A DNA stretch of 64,000 bases from contig BAAHQB010000007.1 in assembly GCA_054601695.1 (NCBI GenBank), positions 62,001 to 126,000 of the forward strand, given 5' to 3'. Shown here one piece after another: positions 13,869-64,000 of the stretch. Both the position numbers and the translations under genes were made by a program. The stretch comes from Amorphochlora amoebiformis (taxonomy: Eukaryota > Cercozoa > Chlorarachniophyceae). The notes beneath the pieces are model-generated. The model was not told where the DNA came from and did not search any database. It saw nothing but the letters and a program-made list of their open reading frames with translations. Numbering within the stretch: position 1 is the stretch's first letter; each line of letters begins with the position of its first letter.

Positions 13869-14615
13869 CATTGTTCCAGGTATAACCTCCAAAGCTAGAG
13901 CCTAAACCTAGTGAATGCCTAATATATAGAAATATTACATACATTATGCCAAACGTAAATTTTGAAATATATATATATATATATATATATTCCCATACAG
14001 CATATTTAAGTCTATGGTGTCATGATGAATATTGTATTATTCCAGGTGTAGCCTGAGTCAGTATACAGTCGCGACCAAAGGCTCTGCACGAGAACTAAGA
14101 CCCGCAGTATATATATATATATACATACAACTTAAACTGATCAATATACTAAACGACAAATATCGATCACTAATAACTCGTATAGCCAATTATCATCAAT
14201 GTAATATAAGCGGTATATATATTATGCTACAACGTGATCTAAGATAATGCCAATTGAGTCATGTGAGTCTCAGCAGAACTAAAGAATGTGGTACTAGATC
14301 GTCTAGACCGTATATATGATCCGACTCTGAACACTGTCTAGACTAGGTTATTTTGACAGTAGGCAAGATGTTATCTTCATGATTGTCGAGATTCTCGTAC
14401 ATGTCTCCAAATTAAAGTCCAGAGATTCGAGTCTCGAGATGATTAGCTTCCATCAATGCATATTTACTAGATGCTAGAGATGTACGTGCGATATAATGCA
14501 GGTTCATAATAAATTAAATTTATATATAAATCGCGGGCGATCGGAGGAGCCTATTGTCTAGAGTGTGGAGAGTCCAGAGAGCGTGGAGGGCAGCTGTGCT
14601 GTGGTTGCACTGGCT
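13382..14615. other. convergent intergenic region between phosphoesterase and kinase
   Basis: Both genes end here. It contains a SINE-like head (13516-13570), a near-duplicate pair GTTCCAGGTATAACCTCC (13874) and ATTCCAGGTGTAGCCTGA (14039), and non-repetitive DNA at 14.2-14.6 kb with an AGTCCAGAGATTCGAGTC B-box-like stretch. Short open frames exist but none has family resemblance, so I see no further gene. Confidence 0.45.
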
Positions 14616-28189
<13,574 letters not shown>

Positions 28190-28192
28190 CTA

Positions 28193-28224
<32 letters not shown>

Positions 28225-28269
28225 AAACATATATACATATATGCACATATATTATATCTATTACTATAC

Positions 28270-28340
<71 letters not shown>

Positions 28341-28346
28341 AATATA

Positions 28347-28411
<65 letters not shown>

Positions 28412-28494
28412 ATATATATATGTATATTATATTTATGTATACTATGATGTATGTACATGTATACACACACACACACAAATACATACACACACAA

Positions 28495-28571
<77 letters not shown>

Positions 28572-28577
28572 TAAGTA

Positions 28578-28856
28578 TGTATTTATTTTTTATCACATTG
28601 TTGAACCCTCATACATGCATGTCTGACAGTAGCATACACCTAATGCACACACTATAGATCCAGAAATACTGAATCATAGTTCAAATCCATGTCTCTATAC
28701 ACACGACCGCTAAAGTTCCATCAAACCGCTTGAACAGGCTGATGTATGCATGTGCAATTATATCGCCAAGTATCCATGCTCACACATCTAGACAATATGC
28801 TAGTGTGCAGATATATGCATGTATGAGGCTCAACGATGCGATGAAAAATAAATACA
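28578..28856. mobile_element. MITE-like foldback element
   Basis: About 40 bp at the left end (GTATTTATTTTTTATCACAT then TGTTGAACCCTCATACATGC) match the reverse complement of the right end (GCATGTATGAGGCTCAACGA then TGCGATGAAAAATAAATAC) with few mismatches. The ends enclose about 190 bp of non-repetitive DNA and are bordered by TA-rich sequence, compatible with TA target sites. There is no transposase. It may lie in the first kinase intron. Confidence 0.6.
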
Positions 28857-28864
28857 TATGTACG

Positions 28865-28945
<81 letters not shown>

Positions 28946-28946
28946 T

Positions 28947-28981
<35 letters not shown>

Positions 28982-28984
28982 TGT

Positions 28985-29015
<31 letters not shown>

Positions 29016-29176
29016 GATATGTGTATGTGTGTGTGTGTGTGTTTATATATGTGTGTGCGTGTGTATGTGTCGTGCATGTATATCATTCAAATGTTGCCAA
29101 ATGTGCTCAAACGACTCACAAGCCTGCTTGTACACATATATGACTGGAATTTATACGTCATACACGTACAAATTAC

Positions 29177-29209
29177 CCTCTCACAGTTCCGAGCACAACG
29201 TGCACGCAT
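29177..29209 (-). CDS. candidate first exon of the kinase gene
   Basis: On the minus strand, ATG at 29209 opens eleven codons (MRARCARNCER) that end at a GTAATT donor in phase 0. This matches the phase-0 start of the next kinase exon at 28189. The same DNA read on the plus strand offers a rival exon just after a good CTCTCACAG acceptor (FRAQRARIFRMENTLG), so the assignment is tentative. If correct, the first kinase intron contains the MITE-like element at 28.6-28.85 kb. Confidence 0.25.
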
Positions 29210-30094
29210 TTTCCGGATGGAAAACACACTCGGACGGATCGCACTCGGACAATCGCAAGTACGCAAATATTGCACTCTTGCCTAATGCGTATGAACTTGC
29301 CGCATTGGAAGTTCTCATGAATGTATGTATGTGCATGGATTGTATCCACGTCTCACGGAACACGTCTCACGGAGCGTCCCCGTGAAAGGTCAAAACTCAC
29401 CACCTTTTTGATGTCGCATTTTTTCGCGCACGCTCTCGCACATGCACATCTCTTTCTACTCTCGCTCTCACCTTTGGAAAAGAATTAGAGGAATTGTGAG
29501 AAACTCTCGCCATTTCGACTCCGAAGTGAAGAGGTCGGAGTGGCGCAGCGATGTGCCGATGTGACTATGGAAGAACACGTGTACTTGGCAGTAACCAGCT
29601 CTTTGCCTCTTTTCATTACCGAAAAATTCTTATTAGTCTTGTACATGCTGCATATCTACAGATTGATATCCACATATCGTCGAAATATATCGAGGTAATA
29701 ATGGTATGAAACCTCTAATAATGTTCCTCAGTATTCATGTCATCGCAATCCCTCGAATAGGCAAGGTGTCAAACACCATTTTTAGGGTGAGAAATAGGTA
29801 ACTCTCAGAGTTCCCCGTTAGAAATCAAGAAAAAAAGGGGGGGGGACCGGATAATTCGTTTTTTTTTCGGCTTTCTGTAAGATAAGGGGGCGGGGTGAAG
29901 GAATTTTGAGACCAAATGAGTTTTTGGGTTGTTCACCGAATCTAGGAAGGGAGAAAACAGTCGAAAGAGAGAGAGAGAGGGACAGATTAGAGGGCATATA
30001 TGAGAGAGAGAGAGAGAGAGAGAGAAAAAAAAAAAGGGAGAGAGAGAGAGAAGAGGAGAGTGGGAGAGAGAGAATAGAAGAGGATATCTATATT

Positions 30095-30156
<62 letters not shown>

Positions 30157-30173
30157 ATATCTATACAGACAAA
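29210..30173. promoter_or_regulatory. probable shared 5' region between divergent kinase and transporter genes
   Basis: This is one of the longest stretches without (TA)n in the window, lying between the 5' ends of a minus-strand and a plus-strand gene. It holds pyrimidine-rich CTCTCGCTCTC tracts (about 29430-29480), a CACGTG E-box (about 29575), an A-tract followed by nine G (about 29830), and a GA-rich tract (29955-30075) before the transporter ATG. A 43-codon plus-strand open frame at 29567 (MEEHVYLAVTSSLPLF...) ends at a good GTAATA donor. It may be an upstream exon or chance. No core promoter motif can be assigned. Confidence 0.4.
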
Positions 30174-48887
<18,714 letters not shown>

Positions 48888-50506
48888 TCATCCTCCATTA
48901 AGTCGATAAAATTAGCTGGATTATTAATTAATGCTTTCTAGCCGTATTGTAAACCTTACATCTAGATCTAGTAGATGTAGATACTAGAGATATAGTCTCT
49001 GGAGTCTCTGCAGTCTAGATCTAGGAGATAGATAGTCACTAGCTAGATTAAGACTAGTATACGTAAGAGTCACTAGACTAGCTAGACCTCTAGACCTGGC
49101 CTGGACATTTTCTAGATTTTTCTCATGTATATCCGCTATACATCTGCTAATCTAGGATCTGCTAGATCTGGAGGATATCTACTAGATCTAGGATATGCTC
49201 TACTAGCTCTAGCTGAGCTAGCTACTAGAGCTAGTCTAGATGCTAGGGATGATTAGAATTGAATTAGTTGAAATGCTAGTTGCGAGAGATAACTTCTAAG
49301 GCTAGTAAGGCTAACCTCCATCTGACGTAACTAGCGTGTAAATGTAATCACTAAGAATCATAACAATAACATGAGTATGTGTTTCTACTAGTTCTCTAGT
49401 ACGAAGATTTGTAGTCTAGTCAGGGCCTTTATCTCGTATACCTTGTATATGTCCAGTCATGAAGTTAGAGTATGTACTAGACCGTACGGTAACTTCAGAC
49501 ACGTGCACTAGGTGCATGCTCAAGAAGTAGATTATTCAGAACGAGTTTATTGGACTATAGACTAGATAGATAACTAGTATATCTGTAGAATATATATATA
49601 TATATCATGGTTCTAGTTATTATTGTCTATTACAATGTCTTATTAATTCGCGCCGAATGATTATTCAGAGTCATCACGGTATATACGTACGCATATAACT
49701 ACATACAGTATACTGAGTATATACTAGATATATCATAATTTGATGTGTTAATTAGTATTGTATATGTACTAGTACTAGTACAAGGTATATGCAGTGTGTA
49801 TGCCCATATGCTAGATATGGGCTACACATACACGCAGATGTATAATGTTCCAATGCACATGTCATAGTGTATGTATGTTGTGTGTACATTTAATATGTAT
49901 AAACAAACACACACACACACACACACATATATTTTTATATATATAAATGATTTACCGATATGATATGCGTATCAACAATCAACATACATCTGGTACACGA
50001 CACTACACAATATTGCTTGCTACCCACATACGTACGACAACACATACGCTCCCAGTTCGAACCTTTAATACAGCCGACGTACCTCTGTACGTACGCACTA
50101 CAATCTACACTATAAGTCATGCAACTTACGGTAGGTACCGCTATAACTAAACACGCATGTACCAGGAATTAATATTATGTAGATTATAACCAGTACTATC
50201 AATATACGTACGACTCGAATAAAATCTAGATGATATGTGCCAAAGATCTAGAAGATACAAAAATAACTCATACGCATCTTCGCTACGCTCGTATATAGTG
50301 TTTGATACGTATGCGCATCAAAGTTTAGAAAGAAGTACATGTACGCACGCACCAATAAACGCTGGTGTTTCCCGACAACCCAAACAACTTGCGGATTCAT
50401 CATCACCCGATGACATTCCAATGTTACCAAGTAGGTCTAGTAGGTATTGAACTAGAAAACTGGATTTGTATATGGATTTGTAATATCTAGAATATATATA
50501 TATATC

Positions 50507-50537
<31 letters not shown>

Positions 50538-51262
50538 CAAGCTCCTAAGACTGAATTAGATTTTCTTCACTATGATAAAAAAAATAAACTTGTGCATGAG
50601 TGTTGGTTGTACGAATTGTTCATGGACTAGATGGATGTAGTCATATCAACTAGATCAAGTACGTATAAACTGCTACAGCACCCCGGCATGTCAGATGGTA
50701 CACATGTATATAATATATACATATGTATATACGAATAAATGTATATATATATATACACTTACACATAAACATATATATATTACATACATATGCAATCTGC
50801 GCATGCGCGGATGCTAGCGTACGTATAAACTGCTACAGCACCCCGGCATGTCAGATGGTACACATGTATATAATGTATACATATGTATATACGAATAAAT
50901 ATATATATATATACACTTACACATAAACATATATATATATATTACATACATATGCAATCGCGCATGCGCGGATGCTAGCGTGTATATAATATCTAGTATA
51001 TATATATCTAGACGACACATGATGACGCTTAAAATTGTAATTACACCCCTCCCAGGGCCTCCAGACCTGGCTATTAGATAGAGCTAGAACCCATCATGTC
51101 AGTAAAAAAGCAAGATATCTTGAGCTGTTTTGGGTCTCGAATCCGACTAAACAGTGGCAGAAAAAATAATCCGTTTATAACATATACCTGATTTATTGCC
51201 AATTTCCCGAAATTTTTTTATACCCATTCCAGAGAGGTAAGGGGTACGTACTCTCTTTGTCT
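48888..51262. other. convergent intergenic region between transporter and Pro/Tyr-rich gene
   Basis: This is 2.4 kb of mostly non-microsatellite DNA. Around 48.96-49.25 kb it is dense in CTAG-containing words (CTAGATCTAG, GCTAGCTAC). A tandem duplication of about 160 bp spans 50661-50980. Small frames at 49947 and 50235 (+) and 50430 (-) lack family resemblance and splice consistency. I see no convincing gene. Confidence 0.5.
50661..50980. repeat. tandem duplication of about 160 bp with a GCGCATGCGC palindrome
   Basis: Two units begin ACGTATAAACTGCTACAGCA and end at or near GCGCATGCGCGGATGCTAGC. They differ by a few substitutions and by microsatellite length. Confidence 0.92.
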
Positions 51263-56182
<4,920 letters not shown>

Positions 56183-56316
56183 CTATAGTCTCTGTTTGAT
56201 ATATATATTCCGTCGGAGTATGTATGTATATATGTATATATGTATATGTATAATATATATATATATATATATATATATTATACATATATATATATATATA
56301 TATATGTATAATCTAA

Positions 56317-56352
<36 letters not shown>

Positions 56353-56570
56353 GTATATAGACGTACATATATGCATACATATGCATGGCTTACTTTAGGA
56401 TATTCTATTTGAACACATCCATGTATATTCCGCCAGGGTAAAATGTATATATATATATATATATATGTTATATACTTTCATTATATATGCTACTACGTAA
56501 TTTGCGTTTGAATATATGTACCTACATACAATAGTGTATATATATCATGTATATTTTTATTTGTGTGTGT

Positions 56571-56619
<49 letters not shown>

Positions 56620-56720
56620 TATGTTTATATTTGTATGAATATATCTGTATTCATATAATTTTATTACATCCATTATAGATATTTACGTATTGTAACGTAT
56701 GATAACATTTATACACGTGT

Positions 56721-56768
<48 letters not shown>

Positions 56769-56826
56769 ATAACATAAATAAAATATTATGTCTATTTATG
56801 TACATTATATAATATATATACATATA

Positions 56827-56873
<47 letters not shown>

Positions 56874-56973
56874 ATATATGTATATATGTATATATATACA
56901 TTTAAATCTAAAACTTTCAAAATGTGTGATAGGTATATATATACATATATATATATATAAATACATTTATATA

Positions 56974-57193
56974 TTACTTCATAATTGTCGGTTTGGGTGC
57001 ATGCATGTTGGAGTACTTCTCGTATGTCATATGCATTCCTTCATTTTGATGTACTTTTTCTTGATGAACCTGACCATTCATATCTACAATATATATGTAT
57101 ATATATATTATATTATATATAGATATATTGATATGTGTATATGAATATGTGCACTTTCTCTTGATGAACCTGACCATTCATATCTACAATATA

Positions 57194-57230
<37 letters not shown>

Positions 57231-57290
57231 TATATGTATATTTATATGTGTGTATAAATATTTGTATTTTCTCTTGATGAACCTGACGAT
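56974..57290 (-). repeat. last zinc-finger exon with two acceptor-side fragments
   Basis: The intact terminal exon is 57069-56974. Copies of its start and acceptor (GGTCAG|GTTCATCAAGAGAAA) lie at about 57190-57150 and 57285-57258, upstream in transcription order. Confidence 0.88.
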
Positions 57291-57292
57291 GG

Positions 57293-57330
<38 letters not shown>

Positions 57331-58427
57331 CATATATAAACACATATACATAGCAAGTCATAGAACTGTCTGCATATTTACCACACATACAAGCCATAAA
57401 AGCGCTAAAAATCACCTTCATATGTATCTTTTGCCGAAAACACCTCCCACACAAGTCTACAGTAGTTACACCATGTCACTTTAGGGTTAGGGTTAGGGTT
57501 ACGGTTAGGGTTAGGGTTAGGGTTACGGTTAGGGTTAGGGTTAGGGTTAAGGTTAGCCGGGGTGCAGTAAACCACTAAGACATCTTTGAGATCATTAGGG
57601 TTTAGTGCTATTGTTAGGGTTGGGGTTGGGGTTATAGAATGCCGGATTTTGAAAGATAAAAAATGAAGCATAGCTAGATTTACGCGTATGACAAAGAAAA
57701 AGGGTTAGAGATACAGGGTTAGGGTTAGGGTTAGCTTAAAAGAGTTAGGGTTAGGGTTAGCTTAGGGTAGGATTAGGGTTAGCTAGGGCTAGGATTAGCT
57801 TAGGATTTGGTTAGCTTAGGGTTAGGGTTAGGGTTAGAGGGGTTGGGTTAGGGTTAGGGGAGTAAGGTTAGGGTTAGGGTTAGGGTTGTTAGGGTTAGGG
57901 TTAGGGTTAGGTAGAGATGTAGGGTTAGGGTTACCGCAACGATATGGGCGGTCGTTTGTATGGATTCGACTATGTCTTCGAATACTGGGGTTAGGGTTAG
58001 GGTTAGGGTTAGGGTAAGGGTTAGAGTTAAGGTTCGGGATCAGGTTAGGGTTGGTGTTAGAAATAATACAGTTATATTTACATATATATATATATATATA
58101 TATGTACACACACATACACACACACACATATATATATATGTATATATAAAAATGTGTGTATATATGTATGTATATACACAAATATATATGTATATATATA
58201 TAATATTGGATAATATATATATATATATAATATTGGATAATATATACATAGATACACACACATATATATATTTATATATATGTATACATATCGATCGTAT
58301 ATATATATATATATATATATATATGTTAGATACAAACACACGAATATAAATGCATGCATATTATACAATATATATCATATGTGTTTTTATATATATGCAC
58401 ATATGTATATACATATGTAATGATATT

Positions 58428-58473
<46 letters not shown>

Positions 58474-58666
58474 CTAATATCTTCTTATACCCGAATTTTG
58501 TTGAAAACTTTTTGTCGCACACAGAACACCTAAAAAATATATATATAATTCATATATATATGTATATATATATATATGTAATATGTACAACTATATATAT
58601 TTATATATATATATATGTATATATATGTATATATATATAATGTGTATATATTGGTAATATATAGGA

Positions 58667-58701
<35 letters not shown>

Positions 58702-58741
58702 ACATTTATATATATATATATATGTATGTAACATGTACAAC

Positions 58742-58813
<72 letters not shown>

Positions 58814-58976
58814 GCGCACACATTGCTAATATATAGGAGGCATGTATGTATATGTACATTTACATCTATGTGTACATACATACATGTATATATTTTATAT
58901 ATATGTATATATCTAAATGTATACATATTTACATATAGATTTTAGTCATCTGAATGTATACATACACATTTACAAA

Positions 58977-59015
<39 letters not shown>

Positions 59016-59100
59016 ACATACATACACACATGCTTATATCGAAATGTACACATATACACACATAATTTTTAATCATCTGATTGTACACACACATTTACAA

Positions 59101-59169
<69 letters not shown>

Positions 59170-59722
59170 TACATATGCACACATACACACACATATACAC
59201 ATACACACACATTACATACACACACACACACATTATGTATACATACACATAAACACATATACATACACATACACACATATATATCAGCATATTTTTGCAC
59301 TCTAACCCGAAAGAAAGAGAGAATGAGAGTAAAATCCAGATTTCGAAATATGAGTGTCGAAATTTCGATTTTGAAAAATTTTTAAAATTTGAAATTTTTT
59401 TTTATAAATTTGAAAATTGAAGATAATTAATTACACAAAGGATTTCGTGCGAGCGCCAGAATGCGATGTATCGGTAATCACCCACCAGACTGTACAAATA
59501 TATATCAATATATGTATATATATATATAATATATATCTTTATATATGTATACATATACGTATATATACGTATCATACATATATGTGCGCTTATGCGAGAA
59601 TACACAAGTACGCATAAATGCCAATATATATATATATATATATATATATGTAACTGAGGCAGTACTTTGCGTACATGACGATTTACTCTTCGCATACATA
59701 ACACATACACACACACACACTC

Positions 59723-59753
<31 letters not shown>

Positions 59754-59846
59754 TTACATACACATTACATACACACATCACACACATCACACACACACAC
59801 ACACATGTGTACACATACACATGTGCGCATACATGTGTATATATAT

Positions 59847-59919
<73 letters not shown>

Positions 59920-60059
59920 CACACACACACACACAACACGTTACATTTCTATATGGTCGAATCTTGGAATATACATAATACATGAACAGATAAATGTACA
60001 CACACACACACACGCACATACACACACACACACACATACATATACATATACATATACAT

Positions 60060-60109
<50 letters not shown>

Positions 60110-60422
60110 ACACATGCACATGTACACATGCATTTCTACATGGTCGAACATTAGAATATACATAATTCAAAAAAAAAAAAAAAAATGTACATATATATGC
60201 ATGTCAAATATACAATATTTACATACATACACATGCATACATACGGACATACACATACACATACATACACACACACATACACACATACATATATATTATA
60301 CACACATATACATACATATATTAAAACACACACACACATGTACACACATATACACACATATATACATGTACCTATATATATATATATTCCATACATACAC
60401 ATACACACACATACATACACAC

Positions 60423-60472
<50 letters not shown>

Positions 60473-60524
60473 TTATATGTATAACATACCCGGTTTGTCC
60501 CCTTCTATAGCATCTGCGACATAT

Positions 60525-60619
<95 letters not shown>

Positions 60620-60679
60620 CATACCCCTGCTATAACATCTGCGATGGATCAACATCAGAGACATGCAATAATATACAAT

Positions 60680-60732
<53 letters not shown>

Positions 60733-60773
60733 TATTATACATGAATAACATACATATATGTATATATATTGAT

Positions 60774-60859
<86 letters not shown>

Positions 60860-60916
60860 TTATATGATATATGGGTAAATGCGTACGTATGCTAAAACAT
60901 GCATATACACAAGTAA

Positions 60917-60960
<44 letters not shown>

Positions 60961-60974
60961 ATATATATATTTAT

Positions 60975-61040
<66 letters not shown>

Positions 61041-61058
61041 ATATTTATATACTTATAC

Positions 61059-61104
<46 letters not shown>

Positions 61105-61379
61105 TGTATGTTATGTATATATAACATATAGATACCCCATGCATTTTACGCATTTATGTATAGAAAATCTAAATACATTTATTGTACATATACATATGCA
61201 TATCATCTGGTATGTCTGTGGGTAGACATGTACATAAATATAAGTTACATACATACATATACAATATGAAGATCTAATCATATGTACAAAATATACACAT
61301 GTATAAATACATATACACATATATGTATATTATATATATATTATAAATATATATTATATATATATGTATGTACATGATA

Positions 61380-61419
<40 letters not shown>

Positions 61420-61448
61420 TATATACACACATATATATAAATATATCA

Positions 61449-61483
<35 letters not shown>

Positions 61484-61528
61484 ATAGTAATATTTGAATA
61501 ATAATGATAATACCTTAGTTTTCCAGGT

Positions 61529-61563
<35 letters not shown>

Positions 61564-61602
61564 AATATATAATATAGTATCTCTATATATATGTATATGT
61601 AT

Positions 61603-61667
<65 letters not shown>

Positions 61668-61708
61668 TATATATATACGTACATTGTATATATTTAGATT
61701 CAATATAC

Positions 61709-61739
<31 letters not shown>

Positions 61740-61780
61740 ATAAACATACCTATATATATATATATATGTGCGTATACTAA

Positions 61781-61816
<36 letters not shown>

Positions 61817-62116
61817 ACTTGTATGTATATTATATCTATAGAATAGCAAATGATATACAGTACGTTTACCTCCTTCAGGAATACGCGAATCTCATATATA
61901 TATATATATGTATATATATATATTATATATATATATATATATATATGTATGTTATAGTGTATTTACTTCCTTCAGGAATCATCGAATTTTCTTTAAACTC
62001 GACCACTCTTTTGTTTACTAAGGATACATATATACATATACACACATACATATAATATACAATTACACACACACATACATATAAATAGAACACATATATA
62101 CACATACATATATACC

Positions 62117-62167
<51 letters not shown>

Positions 62168-62209
62168 GTATATGCATATATGTTTGAATTCATAGAATAG
62201 TATATATAT

Positions 62210-62289
<80 letters not shown>

Positions 62290-62322
62290 ATATATACACA
62301 TATATATACATATATATATATA

Positions 62323-62374
<52 letters not shown>

Positions 62375-62508
62375 CTATACCTTTTAGTTCTGGCGTTACA
62401 AATGGGGCCATACGGTCAGGAGGCATTTCGGAGATGTTTGCAATTCCTACACACGTAGGTATACTATATATATATATATATATATATATATTGTATGTAT
62501 ATATGTAC

Positions 62509-62540
<32 letters not shown>

Positions 62541-62585
62541 GTATGTATATATATATATATATATATAGTCTATACAAATTGTATT

Positions 62586-62679
<94 letters not shown>

Positions 62680-63373
62680 ACATATATACATTAAAATATT
62701 TCCGTAGAAATTGCATGTACACATATACGTAATACTCATATTGATATTATATATTTATATGTGTATGCGTATATGTGCTTATATATATATATATATATAT
62801 AAATATATATATCATATCTATATATAGATATAGTATATCCATGCAATAATGATTCATGCCCATTAGAATATATAAGGCATAAATATAATAATAATATGCC
62901 GGAGACACCTTGAAATGCAATACATCTATGTTTTCATTGCTCAACACCACTAATCAGTCACTCAAGAATTTAGTTGAAATTCGCGCGAATACCAACTGTC
63001 ATACATGAGTGGCTACCACGGACAGAATATCTCGGCACTAACACCCTTACGCCGTTACTACCGGCAGTAGCGGGCGGTTATAATAGCGGGTAGTACCGGA
63101 TAAGGCGATATTCGAGATCTGTGGGATCTTGGGGGAGGTAGAAAAGATATGCGTATGTTTTGAAGTTTTATTGAGAGCTTTTTATTGAGAGGTGGATCGA
63201 GTATGCTATGTTTGTCGTTGGTGTAGCAATGTATGTATGGATGTATATGTAAGTGGATATGTGTGTATGTGTATACATGTATGTATGTATTTATATATAT
63301 ACACATACTTATTATAAATATGGATACCTAAATATATGTATTTATACATACATATATATGGGTATGTATTTGT

Positions 63374-63414
<41 letters not shown>

Positions 63415-63478
63415 CACATATGAATGCATATGGATCTACACATACATATATAATATATATACATACATACACACATAC

Positions 63479-63527
<49 letters not shown>

Positions 63528-63669
63528 CATGTACATATATACATGCGTATATATAAATAAATATATGTATGTATATGTATACACACATATATATATATGT
63601 ATATATCAAGGTACATAAATCAATATACCTGTAGGTGTTTCGTGAGAGTTGATTTGAGTATTCTCGGGC
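56974..63669 (-). CDS. C2H2 zinc-finger protein, at least two fingers, N-terminus unresolved
   Basis: Minus exons: 63669-63629, 62939-62909, 62446-62381, 62017-61967, 60513-60490, 59489-59435, 58529-58491, 57984-57935, 57456-57416 and 57069-56974 (TAA). Finger 1 is split over two exons: [19 protein letters not shown] followed by SRIH (C-x2-C-x12-H-x3-H). The linker is TNDRPYR. Finger 2 is [17 protein letters not shown] then QEKVH (C-x2-C-x12-H-x4-H). An upstream SHSGARTK linker-like piece and an EGDKP piece resemble classical TGEKP linkers, hinting at a degenerate earlier finger. The eight exons from 62446 to the stop are phase-consistent (140 residues). The junction from 62909 to 62446 is off by one, so an exon may be missing there, and the start codon is not identified. 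Expected role is a nucleic-acid-binding nuclear protein, by family inference. Confidence 0.87.
57480..58062 (+). repeat. TTAGGG arrays within zinc-finger introns
   Basis: TTAGGG blocks lie at 57480-57556, 57715-57930 and 57990-58055, with variants (TTAGGGTTAGCTTA, TTACGG). They flank the 50-bp finger exon 57984-57935 on both sides, within a few bases of each splice site. The finger exon donor again reads GTAACCCTAACCC on the sense strand. Confidence 0.92.
59690..60440 (+). repeat. (CA)n and CACATA microsatellites with a duplicated TTTCTA-TGGTCGAA unit
   Basis: Long CA-rich tracts surround two copies of CATTTCTATATGGTCGAATC (59945, 60131). It lies in a zinc-finger gene intron. The minus-strand reading SKIRPYRN of the first copy looks like a finger linker but is not required by the phase-consistent model. 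Confidence 0.75.
60490..60640 (-). repeat. zinc-finger gene exon AIEGDKP and an acceptor-side fragment
   Basis: The intact exon is 60513-60490. CGCAG|ATGTTATAGCAGGGG at about 60637-60617 repeats its start, upstream in transcription order. Confidence 0.75.
61866..62017 (-). repeat. zinc-finger gene exon and a donor-side fragment
   Basis: The intact exon is 62017-61967 ([17 protein letters not shown]). A piece ATTCCTGAAGGAG|GTAAAC at about 61884-61866 repeats its end and donor downstream. Confidence 0.75.
63000..63120. repeat. dispersed repeat with CCGGCAGTAGCGGGC / GGTAGTACCGG
   Basis: TAGTACCGG-type words and TTACTACCGGCAG link this block to the islands at 4.1 and 10.2 kb. It is an intronic non-AT island. 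Confidence 0.4.
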
Positions 63670-63866
63670 CTTACAATAGTATATCTTATTTTAATATATA
63701 CATATATCTAATCTATATATACCATATGTATCCATGTATATGTTGTATTATCCTATTAGATTTCCTTATTTTGTATGTGTCTAACATAACATATATATAT
63801 ATATATAGTATATATTTATAAATATTCAAATATATCATTATGTTTAAATGTACACATATATATATT

Positions 63867-63899
<33 letters not shown>

Positions 63900-63943
63900 A
63901 CATATATGTATATTTGTAAATATATATTTGTACAGATTACATG

Positions 63944-64000
<57 letters not shown>

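Noticed and set aside
28858-29385. 175-aa plus-strand frame and overlapping plus/minus frames near 29.1-29.36 kb
   Set aside because: Three mutually exclusive frames are open and none extends into a recognisable family. Only a tentative kinase first exon is kept.
49947-50450. Small frames in the convergent intergenic region
   Set aside because: Both strands are open, there are no splice-consistent neighbours and no family resemblance.

Overview
The window is nuclear DNA from an intron-rich eukaryote, most likely a unicellular one. It shows canonical GT-AG introns, C-x2-C/H-x3-H zinc fingers, a eukaryotic-type protein kinase, TTAGGG-type interstitial telomeric arrays and tRNA-derived SINE-like repeats. 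The lineage cannot be fixed from the sequence. About nine tenths of the window is non-coding, dominated by (TA)n microsatellites that supply most intron sequence, so almost every long open frame (poly Tyr-Ile, Pro-Asn, Leu-Phe) is spurious. The genes were found by reading short exons, mean about 56 nt, between AG and GT borders and requiring that codon phase carry from exon to exon.

Layout: (1) 342-2830 (+), the 3' end of a gene of unknown function with a charged low-complexity tail. (2) 3337 to about 13.5 kb (+), an MPPED-like metallophosphoesterase in 14-15 exons with all metal-binding motifs. (3) 28189-14616 (-), a STE/MAP3K-like protein kinase in about 19 exons with RFG in place of DFG and no recognisable glycine loop, so probably a pseudokinase. 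(4) 30174-48887 (+), a complete 25-exon, 469-residue major facilitator transporter of the metabolite:H+ symporter type. (5) 56182-51263 (-), a small Pro/Tyr-rich orphan protein. (6) 63669-56974 (-), a C2H2 zinc-finger protein. Genes 2 and 3 converge, 3 and 4 diverge from a shared non-AT region at about 29.2-30.17 kb, 4 and 5 converge, and 5 and 6 are in tandem. No functional link between the products is evident.

The most striking feature is exon stuttering. In at least fifteen places, in all genes except the first, an exon plus its flanking (TA)n is tandemly repeated as truncated copies. The arrays are polar. Fragments keeping the acceptor lie upstream of the one intact exon, and fragments keeping the donor lie downstream. 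This is what serial tandem duplication with one breakpoint inside the exon would leave if selection always kept one intact copy. The introns also carry telomere-repeat arrays in both orientations, a (CG)65-poly(C)-(CT)n-(TA)n composite, minisatellites, a MITE-like element and a large inverted repeat.
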